Positions 1 to 4,625 of a stretch of DNA of 7,573 nt are shown here, in pieces (positions within the stretch are counted from its first letter, which is position 1; each line of letters begins with the position of its first letter). The notes beneath the pieces are model-generated. The model ran no database searches. It was not told the DNA's origin and was given only the letters and a program-made list of their open reading frames with translations. The translations under genes and the position numbers were made by a program. Source of the stretch: Bdellovibrionales bacterium (GTDB lineage Bacteria; Bdellovibrionota; Bdellovibrionia; Bdellovibrionales; UBA1609); NCBI GenBank assembly GCA_026648125.1, contig JAPKGD010000073.1, positions 1 through 7,573 of the forward strand, written 5' to 3'.

Positions 1-338
1 AAGGGTTTCAGGTGGAATGAACTTGCAACAATTGCCCGATCCAGGATCTTTTGCCGAGTGACATAAAAGCCAAATGTCGCCTGATCTCGAAACAATGCCA
101 CTCCATAGCCATTTACCGAGGCCAACCAATCGCTGCTGATTTCGTTTATGGGCTTCATAATTTGTTGAACTTGCTCTAGCGAATATTGAGTAGAAAGCAA
201 ATGTTGAGCTTCGCGTTTTATTTTTCGCCATCGAAAATCTAAGACATTTGGATCGCCTTTTGCCAGGTAGAGCGAAACACAAGGCCCAACCTGAACTGAC
301 AAGAGTTCCTTTAAGTCTTTTTGCTTAAATTCAATCAT
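1..338 (-). CDS. baeRF-type (bacterial archaeo-eukaryotic release factor-like) protein, N-terminal part
   Basis: This is an open frame of 112 codons from ATG (338-336) running off the left edge, so the C-terminus is missing. The translation starts MIEFKQKDLKELLSVQ, followed by GPCVSLYLAKGD near residues 18-29, a middle rich in charged and Gln residues, then NGYGVALFRD and, close to the edge, SSFHLKP. This order (G-P-C-V-S-L-Y-L near the start, a G-V-A-L-F strand, then F-H-L-K-P) is the N-terminal pattern I recognise from the baeRF families, stand-alone bacterial proteins related to the eRF1/Pelota fold and thought to act at the ribosome. The exact substrate is unknown. The start is fixed by a strong AGGAGG (351-346) just upstream, which itself lies in a perfect inverted repeat. 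It lies downstream of the ompA-like gene on the same strand, with a hairpin between. The family call rests on motif memory and about a third of the protein. Confidence 0.7.
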   Translation of the reverse strand, partial: MIEFKQKDLKELLSVQVGPCVSLYLAKGDPNVLDFRWRKIKREAQHLLSTQYSLEQVQQIMKPINEISSDWLASVNGYGVALFRDQATFGFYVTRQKILDRAIVASSFHLKP

Positions 339-341
339 TAC

Positions 342-379
342 GTCCCTCCTGTTGTTAAATTCAGAATAACAGGAGGGAC
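342..379 (-). promoter_or_regulatory. Perfect 12-bp inverted repeat enclosing the Shine-Dalgarno of the baeRF gene
   Basis: Arms gtccctcctgtt (342-353) and aacaggagggac (368-379) are exact reverse complements with a 14-base loop. Read on the minus strand, the 3' arm holds the AGGAGG that precedes the ATG by a few bases, and the 5' arm holds a perfect anti-Shine-Dalgarno. Any transcript starting upstream of 380 should fold so that the ribosome binding site is buried. It could be a translational switch or, as DNA, an operator. Which one is inference; the dyad itself is directly visible. Confidence 0.7.
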
Positions 380-416
380 TTGGTTCTTAAAATTGGATAA
401 AATTTGATTGTTAATT

Positions 417-452
417 CGCCAAAAGCGAATCTAAGAGAATTCGCTTTCGGCG
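417..452 (-). terminator. Hairpin after the OmpA-like lipoprotein gene, probable terminator
   Basis: The arms 417-430 and 439-452 pair over 14 positions with a single mismatch (421/448) around an 8-base loop. On the minus strand the stem starts just after the TGA stop at 456-454. The sequence that follows (aattaacaatcaaatttt) is A/T-rich but not a clean U run, so termination may be partial and read-through into the baeRF gene is possible. Confidence 0.5.
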
Positions 453-453
453 T

Positions 454-1119
454 TCACTTTAGCCCGTCTGGCTTCGACATTTGTTTAGCGTTCTTAGGAA
501 CTTTGCTTTCGTCCACTGTGATCTCTATCTCAACTCGTCTATTTTGCTTTCGTCCCTGTTCAGAAGAGTTATCCGCCAGAGGAACTGAGGGACCTAGGCC
601 CACAGTAGATACAGTTTCTGCGGGGATTCCGTTCCCGATCAGAACGCGCTTGACGGCATCGGCTCTCTTTTTAGAAAGTTCCTCATTAATCTTCATCGAA
701 CCGGTATTATCTGTATGACCTTTCACGGTCAGGACATTTTCAGGATACTTTTTCATGATTGCGGCCATTTGTTTGAGATTTTCCTGGGCCGAAGTCTTGA
801 GGTCCGCCTTGCCTGTATCAAATAATATGTCGCTTTTAAGCTTTGTTACGAGGCCCTGATCCGTACGCTTGGTCTCGGCGATCTTAGCTAGCTCTTTGGC
901 TTGTTTATCCATGCGATGTCCGATTGCGCCGCCGATGGCTCCTCCAAATGCGGCACCTACAGCCGCTCCGGCGGCCCGGTTTCCGGTTTGATGACCGATA
1001 ATGGCACCCACTGCCGCTCCAGCAGCTACGCCTATCCCTGCGCCCATTGCTGTCTTTTTGTTTTCAGATGCACAATTAAATAAGGTTAAACTCAAAAGAC
1101 ACAATATCACTCGTTTCAT
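454..1119 (-). CDS. OmpA-family lipoprotein with glycine-zipper segment (Pal/YiaD-like)
   Basis: This 221-residue protein tethers the outer membrane to peptidoglycan. Residues 1-16 form a lipoprotein signal peptide (MKRVILCLLSLTLFNC) with the acylated Cys at 16; Asn at -1 is unusual. Residues 25-68 form a Gly/Ala-rich glycine zipper with repeated GAAVGA-type units that could insert in the membrane. Residues 93-200 are an OmpA C-terminal domain: the LFDTGKADL strand, GHTDNTG at 134-140, an LSKKRADAV helix and the closing NRRVEIEI. Asp137 and Arg152 sit where the diaminopimelate-binding Asp and Arg of OmpA domains lie. The tail after 200 is short and Lys-rich. The order zipper plus OmpA domain matches YiaD-type lipoproteins. 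The start is supported by an AAAGGGAG ribosome site upstream. It is transcribed away from the flagellin gene; no convincing promoter was identified. Confidence 0.9.
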   Translation of the reverse strand: MKRVILCLLSLTLFNCASENKKTAMGAGIGVAAGAAVGAIIGHQTGNRAAGAAVGAAFGGAIGGAIGHRMDKQAKELAKIAETKRTDQGLVTKLKSDILFDTGKADLKTSAQENLKQMAAIMKKYPENVLTVKGHTDNTGSMKINEELSKKRADAVKRVLIGNGIPAETVSTVGLGPSVPLADNSSEQGRKQNRRVEIEITVDESKVPKNAKQMSKPDGLK

Positions 1120-1311
1120 CGACGTCTCCCTTTAGCTTTAGGTTCATGGATTTGCAGAAACTAGATTGAAGCAAGACATCTAAGCTGTCACGGCAAAGCT
1201 AAAACTCCATGATCAACGGCTAAGGTAGCCTTACCCCTCTTTCCCCAGCTGGGTTTCAATTGTCTTTGGCGAGAATTCCGCACGTCCTTCGTCCAGATTT
1301 CTCAAAATGAC

Positions 1312-1338
1312 TCAAGCCTCGAAATGAGACGCCGATCA
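1312..1338 (+). promoter_or_regulatory. Sigma-28 (FliA) promoter for flagellin
   Basis: TCAAGCCT (1312-1319), exactly 11 bases, then GCCGATCA (1331-1338). The enterobacterial FliA consensus is TAAAGTTT-N11-GCCGATAA, so the -10 matches 7 of 8 and the -35 matches 5 of 8 with ideal spacing. Transcription would start near 1345, giving a leader of about 83 bases before the flagellin ATG. Flagellin genes are standard sigma-28 targets, which supports the assignment. Confidence 0.75.
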
Positions 1339-1382
1339 GGTAAGGGACAAGGGATTAAACCCACTGGCTTATGGTGAGCCGG

Positions 1383-1405
1383 CAAGCATCAAGGATCGAT
1401 GCTTG
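1383..1405 (+). promoter_or_regulatory. Hairpin in the flagellin mRNA leader
   Basis: The 8-bp perfect arms caagcatc (1383-1390) and gatgcttg (1398-1405) flank a 7-base loop. The stem ends about 9 bases before a very strong AAGGAGGAGG ribosome site. It could stabilise the message or bind a flagellin translation regulator; the function is not known from sequence. Confidence 0.5.
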
Positions 1406-1427
1406 ATTCTTCAAGGAGGAGGAAAAA

Positions 1428-2273
1428 ATGGGTTTGCGTATTAACACCAATACCGCATCTTTGAATGCCCAAAGAAATTTGATGGGCACGAAGATAGGAT
1501 TGGATAGAAGCTTGGAGCGTTTGTCTTCAGGCTACCGAATTAATCGAGCCGGTGACGATGCTGCCGGTCTCGCAATTTCCGAAAACTTACGAGCGCAGAT
1601 ACGAGGTTTAAAGCAAGCCTCGCGTAACGCCCAAGATGGCGTCTCGCTCGTACAAGTGGCTGAAGGAGCCCTCAACGAAATCAGTTCTATATTGATTCGT
1701 TTGAGAGAACTCTCCGTTCAGGCAGCCAGTGACACGATCGGACCGGTCGAGCGACAATTCCTTAACGTGGAATATGATCAGCTCGTCTCCGAAATTGATC
1801 GTATCGCTGATGGTACCGAATTTAACGGTACACAGCTGCTCAGCGGAACAGGATCTATTCTCGACTTCCAAGTGGGAACGAGAAATGATCCAAATATCGA
1901 CCGACTCAGCTTTGACGCTTCCAAAGCCGATGCCAACTCGGCCGCTTTGGGCGTAAACCTGACGGCTGTGGCCGATAAGGCGTCAGCGCAAAACGCGCTC
2001 TCTGCCATCGACCAAGCAATCGTCAGCGTTTCCGCAATGCGCGCTGATTTCGGTGCGATTCAGAACCGCTTGCAATCAACAATCAGTAACTTGGCTGTAT
2101 CGATGGAAAATATGTCTGCCGCAAATAGCCGTATCCGTGACGTAGACGTCGCAGAAGAAACGGCGGAATTGACTAGAAATAACATTCTGCTCAATGCCGG
2201 CACATCTGTTCTCGCGCAAGCGAATCAGACCTCGCAAACAGCGCTAACGCTCTTGAATCGTACCTTCTCTTAA
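1428..2273 (+). CDS. fliC: Flagellin (filament subunit)
   Basis: This 281-residue flagellin polymerises into the flagellar filament after export by the flagellar type III apparatus. The N-terminal D0/D1 region is textbook: MGLRINTNTASLNAQRNL, then LERLSSGYRINRAGDDAAGL at about 31-50, the IRGLKQASRNAQDGVSLVQVAEGAL helix, and LRELSVQA at about 92-99. The C-terminal region carries SRIRDVDVAEETAELTRNNIL and ends in ANQTSQTALTLLNRTFS, with no signal peptide. The variable D2/D3 domains are essentially absent; only a short linker around residues 135-185 remains, so the length matches the compact flagellins of Bdellovibrio rather than the enteric ones (about 500 residues). ATG 1428 is preceded by AAGGAGGAGG. 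It is monocistronic, with its own sigma-28 promoter and an intrinsic terminator directly after the stop. Bdellovibrio usually has several flagellin copies, so the exact paralog cannot be named. Confidence 0.96.
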   Translation: MGLRINTNTASLNAQRNLMGTKIGLDRSLERLSSGYRINRAGDDAAGLAISENLRAQIRGLKQASRNAQDGVSLVQVAEGALNEISSILIRLRELSVQAASDTIGPVERQFLNVEYDQLVSEIDRIADGTEFNGTQLLSGTGSILDFQVGTRNDPNIDRLSFDASKADANSAALGVNLTAVADKASAQNALSAIDQAIVSVSAMRADFGAIQNRLQSTISNLAVSMENMSAANSRIRDVDVAEETAELTRNNILLNAGTSVLAQANQTSQTALTLLNRTFS

Positions 2274-2275
2274 TC

Positions 2276-2307
2276 GGGAACTCTCTTAACTGAGAGTCCC
2301 CCTTTTT
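2276..2307 (+). terminator. Intrinsic terminator of flagellin
   Basis: Three bases after the TAA stop, ggg-a-actctc (2276-2285) pairs with gagagt-ccc (2292-2300), with one bulged A and the loop ttaact. Two C bases and a run of five T (2303-2307) follow. This is a classic rho-independent layout. Confidence 0.8.
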
Positions 2308-2343
2308 AAGGGAGCCTGGTTCAGGTCTTTAGCTCACCAGATA

Positions 2344-2395
2344 CGAGAGTGATCAGGATGATCGCGTCTCGACCACCCCGAGTGGACTCGGTGGT
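2344..2395. repeat. Two adjoining strong hairpins
   Basis: Hairpin one: 2344-2355 pairs with 2359-2371 around a gga loop, 12 pairs including one G-U, with a bulged G at 2366. Hairpin two starts at the next base: acca (2372-2375) and ccgag (2378-2382) pair with ctcgg (2387-2391) and tggt (2392-2395), with a two-C bulge and the loop tgga. No T run follows on the plus strand, so these are not ordinary terminators. Confidence 0.5.
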
Positions 2396-2438
2396 GCTGA
2401 ATAGATAATACTTGTTTCCTGCGAAATATTTAATTCGT

Positions 2439-2466
2439 GGGCGAAGGGCCAATGAGCCTTTCGCCC
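2439..2466. repeat. 10-bp hairpin
   Basis: gggcgaaggg (2439-2448) pairs with cctttcgccc (2457-2466) around an 8-base loop, with one G-U pair. There is no T run on either side that would make it a standard terminator. Confidence 0.5.
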
Positions 2467-2522
2467 TCGACCTCAATCAACTGACTCTGATCTATCAGTA
2501 TAATTCAGACCGCCCGCCATGA

Positions 2523-2540
2523 TTTAGACAGACGTCTAAA
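2523..2540. promoter_or_regulatory. Palindrome tttagac-N4-gtctaaa, candidate operator
   Basis: The two 7-base arms are exact reverse complements separated by agac. Size and symmetry suit a dimeric repressor site, but no specific regulator is recognised, and it lies about 170 bases before the lipoprotein start. Confidence 0.3.
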
Positions 2541-2638
2541 GATAAATTCCCTGGTAACCCATTGGTACTTATTCCCAATTTTAACCTTGTCTCATTTCGA
2601 TACAGTTCTTGATCAGCTTTTTGTCAGCTTGAAAACGT

Positions 2639-2644
2639 TATACT
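2639..2644 (+). promoter_or_regulatory. Possible -10 box for the lipoprotein gene
   Basis: TATACT matches the sigma-70 -10 consensus at five of six positions. The only good -35-like hexamer (TTGTCA, 2621-2626) is just 12 bases away, too close, so the promoter is weak, activator-dependent or misassigned. Confidence 0.3.
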
Positions 2645-2711
2645 GCCACCATACTGGGCATAGGAGTTGAATACTAACCTAAAGAGGGACCTAATATCTA
2701 AGGGGATTGAA

Positions 2712-3359
2712 ATGAAAATAGGATGGAGACTTTCTCTCACTGCGGGTGCATTCGCATTAACTGTTGGATTTCAAAACTGTGAAGAAGCTATCCCCTCGAG
2801 TGTCGTCTCGAGCAATTCTCAACAAGACGGTTCAAGCATTTCTCCAGACCCAACGCCTTCAAGACTTCCCCTTAAAGCTGAATTCTATAGTCTGGTAAAC
2901 GGCGTTAAGAGTAGCACCATGTATATCGATGAAGTCATTCACGGAGAAATCTCAGGTGCGAATAAGGACACACTTTATGGCTGTTCGACATTAACTGAAC
3001 GTGCCAGCGAATGTGACAATCTCTCGATTTGGAGTAAAATACCCAATAACGAATGGGCATGGGACAATGCTCGAAACGTCGCCGTTCTCAGCATGAAACT
3101 GGATTGGTTAATTCCTCCGGATAAAGAGGTGGTATCCTTTTATGAAGATCGATCCACCGGCCAAAAAATTGTAGTCTATATGACTTTAAAGTCCCGGCCC
3201 GTTACTCAGCCTATATGTTCTTATAAAGCATTTGTGATCGGCCCCTGCCCTCTACCCATTGAAATCTCTCAAGCCCAATGTACAAGTGGAAATGTGGGCA
3301 ATCAGATTATAGCTGGTGCGGATTCTTGCAAAGCTACTTATACATGCTCATGTAATTAG
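2712..3359 (+). CDS. Lipoprotein of unknown function, Cys-rich C-terminus
   Basis: This 215-residue predicted lipoprotein is not one I recognise beyond its type. I start it at ATG 2712, preceded by AAGGGGA about six bases upstream. A TTG at 2667 would add 15 residues ahead of the signal peptide. MKIGWRLSLTAGAFALTVGFQNC is a good signal: Lys2 and Arg6, a hydrophobic core, and Cys23 as the likely acylated residue, with the G-F-Q-N-C ending I associate with Bdellovibrio lipoproteins. A Ser/Pro/Gln-rich linker follows (about 24-50), typical of a surface tether. The rest holds YGCSTL, SECDN, PICSY, GPCPL, AQCTSG, DSCKA and a terminal YTCSCN; this many cysteines suggests disulfides outside the cytoplasm. 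No catalytic motif is visible. The gene stands alone and overlaps yajQ tail to tail by four bases. Confidence 0.8.
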   Translation: MKIGWRLSLTAGAFALTVGFQNCEEAIPSSVVSSNSQQDGSSISPDPTPSRLPLKAEFYSLVNGVKSSTMYIDEVIHGEISGANKDTLYGCSTLTERASECDNLSIWSKIPNNEWAWDNARNVAVLSMKLDWLIPPDKEVVSFYEDRSTGQKIVVYMTLKSRPVTQPICSYKAFVIGPCPLPIEISQAQCTSGNVGNQIIAGADSCKATYTCSCN

Positions 3360-3841
3360 GAGCGCATGTTGGTGAATTGAACGGGAATGCCGAGCTTAGA
3401 TCCTTTCACCATAGCAATACATTCCTGTAAAGTATCGATGCTCTTACTGGTCACGCGAATTCGGTCATCTTGAATTTGCGCTTGGACTTTGAGATTTGAA
3501 TCTTTGATGAGCTTCACGATCTCTTTGGCTTTTTCTTTTTCAATCCCTTGAACCAACTTCACTGGGATTTTCCACATCTGCCCCCCCTCGGGTTCGGCCT
3601 CGCTAAAAGTTAACGCGCGAATATCCACGCCTCGAGAATGCAGTCGCTTTAGCAGTATGTCTTTCATAGCTCCAAGCTTGTAGTCGTCCTCAGCATGAAT
3701 GGTCATCGCGTTGCGGTCCCAGTCGATGGCGGCTTTACTTCCCTTAAAATCATAACGACCACCGATTTCTTTTTTGGCCTGGTTTACGGCGTTATCGACT
3801 TCCTGAATATCCAACTCTGAAACGATATCAAATGACGGCAT
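3356..3841 (-). CDS. yajQ: YajQ-family nucleotide (cyclic di-GMP)-binding protein
   Basis: This 161-residue cytoplasmic protein is full length for the family (E. coli YajQ is about 163). Hallmarks are the start MPSFDIVSELDIQEVDNAVNQ, GGRYDFKGSKAAI at about 27-39, the central LLKRLHSRGVD, the KIPVKLVQGIEKEKAKEIVKLIKDS stretch at about 91-115, and the end VQAQIQDDRIRVTSKS...LGIPVQFTNMR. The fold is two ferredoxin-like halves. Members bind nucleotides; the Xanthomonas homologue is reported as a cyclic di-GMP effector, whereas roles elsewhere are less clear. The ATG at 3841-3839 is preceded by GAGGAG. It follows the second PII-like gene by 72 bases on the same strand, so co-transcription is possible, and a leader hairpin overlaps its ribosome site. 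Its TAA stop overlaps the TAG stop of the convergent lipoprotein gene. Confidence 0.95.
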   Translation of the reverse strand: MPSFDIVSELDIQEVDNAVNQAKKEIGGRYDFKGSKAAIDWDRNAMTIHAEDDYKLGAMKDILLKRLHSRGVDIRALTFSEAEPEGGQMWKIPVKLVQGIEKEKAKEIVKLIKDSNLKVQAQIQDDRIRVTSKSIDTLQECIAMVKGSKLGIPVQFTNMRS

Positions 3842-3842
3842 T

Positions 3843-3884
3843 GACCTGTCTCCTCAGTGGGCTAGAAATCCCACTCCTGAGGTC
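3843..3884 (-). promoter_or_regulatory. Leader hairpin overlapping the yajQ ribosome binding site
   Basis: On the minus strand a stem pairs 3870-3875 with 3856-3861 (6 bp), continues after a three-base bulge with 3879-3882 against 3852-3855 (4 bp), and may close with GACCT/AGGTC (3880-3884 with 3843-3847) in a competing outer pairing. The yajQ GAGGAG (3855-3850) is partly inside the stem. It could be an intercistronic stability element or a translational control. Confidence 0.4.
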
Positions 3885-3913
3885 CGCTGTCAACGGCGGG
3901 GCTCAATGTGGAT

Positions 3914-4249
3914 TTATCCCTTAACTTCAGGCAGTTGGAAGGGGGTGGCGGCCCGAACAGATTCCATAAACATGAATCCGCTATAAGGACGGTCGAAATC
4001 GGCGGCCTCAAAGATGAGACTAAAGATCTCATCCGCAGTCTTTTCTGAAACCAAGACAGAAAGCATTTCCTTTTCAAACTGGTTGGGGATGCCCTTTCGT
4101 CCAACAGGGTCACCAATTGCTGCGCCTCGCGCATGGTGCATGTTTCCTGTTTCAATGCCCTTTTCTTTTAACAATTTGAGAATCCGATCGGCACCCCCGC
4201 GGTAGAGGATGCAAGTGATCAGTTTAAATTTTCCATTCCACTTAGGCAT
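3914..4249 (-). CDS. PII-like small signalling protein, second of a tandem pair
   Basis: This is a 111-residue GlnB-fold protein. FKLITCILYRGGADRILKLLKEKGI (8-32) is the first strand-helix unit of PII, MHHARGAAIG (37-46) leads into the T-loop region, KEMLSVLVSEKTADEIFSLIFEAA (60-83) is the second unit, and DRPYSGFMFM (86-95) occupies the B-loop position. PII proteins form trimers that bind adenylate nucleotides and touch membrane transporters through the T-loop. Here the loop between ARG and KEM is only about 18 residues and has no Tyr like GlnB Tyr51, so uridylylation is unlikely. The TGKIGDGKIF signature is absent, so ligand binding may differ. ATG 4249 overlaps the end of the upstream PII-like gene by 8 bases, implying translational coupling. 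The fold call is firm; the ligand is unknown. Confidence 0.8.
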   Translation of the reverse strand: MPKWNGKFKLITCILYRGGADRILKLLKEKGIETGNMHHARGAAIGDPVGRKGIPNQFEKEMLSVLVSEKTADEIFSLIFEAADFDRPYSGFMFMESVRAATPFQLPEVKG

Positions 4250-4625
4250 TTGCTTCCCGCTTTTTTGCTCGCTCTATGCGATCCAAGACTTCTTTGGGGA
4301 TATATGTGGCGGCCTTGTCCAGTTCTGTCATATACATAAAGCCCATGCCCGGAGTATCCAATCGACCCGCTAGGTACATCTGCTCAAAAATGCGGTCTGC
4401 TTGGTCACTGGCCACGACTACATTAATCACTTCTTTTTCTACATCTACCGCAACACCCAACAGACCCAGCTTTTCTCTGACTCCCGTTCCTCGAGCGAAA
4501 TAAACCGTAGCCCCTTGGGCGCCCACTTCCTGAGCTGCCCGAATAATTTCATCGGCCAATCCCCGCTGCACAATGCAAGTGATCAGAGTTACATCTGTCA
4601 AAACGGTCATTCGCCTCTGGCTCAT
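4242..4625 (-). CDS. PII-like small signalling protein, first of a tandem pair
   Basis: This 127-residue PII-fold protein is a diverged paralog of the next gene. VTLITCIVQRGLADEIIRAAQEVGAQ (12-37) and TVYFARGTGVREKLG (40-54) match the first half of the PII fold, KEVINVVVASDQADRIFEQMYLAG (64-87) the second, and LDTPGMGFMYM (89-99) replaces the B-loop. It shares I-T-C-I, A-R-G, the KE strand and the G-F-M-(Y/F)-M motif with its neighbour but has a longer, charged C-terminal helix (IERAKKREANA). The T-loop is short and lacks the modified Tyr. ATG 4625 overlaps the stop of the DUF1538 gene (ATGA), with AAGGAG eight bases upstream inside that gene. The coupling argues that it senses a small molecule and acts on that membrane protein, as GlnK does on AmtB. 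That role is inference. Confidence 0.8.
   Translation of the reverse strand: MSQRRMTVLTDVTLITCIVQRGLADEIIRAAQEVGAQGATVYFARGTGVREKLGLLGVAVDVEKEVINVVVASDQADRIFEQMYLAGRLDTPGMGFMYMTELDKAATYIPKEVLDRIERAKKREANA

Larger units (their letters stand above)
1120..1427. other. Divergent intergenic region between the ompA-like gene and flagellin
   Basis: These 308 bases hold no credible gene. They contain the ribosome site for the ompA-like gene at the left, a 10-bp perfect palindrome cccagctggg (1244-1253), a small dyad taagg-tag-cctta (1221-1233), the sigma-28 promoter for flagellin (1312-1338) and a leader hairpin (1383-1405). I could not pick a convincing promoter for the minus-strand gene. Confidence 0.6.
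2274..2711. other. Gene-free region rich in inverted repeats between flagellin and the lipoprotein
   Basis: No convincing coding frame lies in these 438 bases on either strand. After the flagellin terminator come four further dyads: 2344-2371 (12 pairs, one wobble, one bulge), 2372-2395 (9 pairs with a two-base bulge), 2439-2466 (10 pairs with one wobble) and 2523-2540 (7 pairs). The first two abut exactly. The right part (about 2560-2711) is A/T-richer and probably holds the promoter and leader of the lipoprotein gene. A structured small RNA or a regulatory leader is possible, but I do not recognise a known RNA family. Confidence 0.5.

Noticed and set aside
404..718. A plus-strand open frame opposite the OmpA-like gene
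   Set aside because: It is antisense to a clear OmpA domain and has no recognisable motif or ribosome site of note.
1200..1226. Another sigma-28-like pattern (TAAA, 15 bases, GCTAAGGT) before flagellin
   Set aside because: The -10 half matches the consensus poorly, while the site at 1312-1338 fits both halves with exact spacing.
1244..1253. Perfect 10-bp palindrome cccagctggg in the flagellin upstream region
   Set aside because: It is short and has no matching second copy or link to a known regulator; it could be chance.
2667..2711. TTG start 45 bases before the lipoprotein ATG
   Set aside because: It would put 15 mostly polar residues ahead of an otherwise ideal lipoprotein signal peptide; the ATG at 2712 has its own AAGGGGA site.
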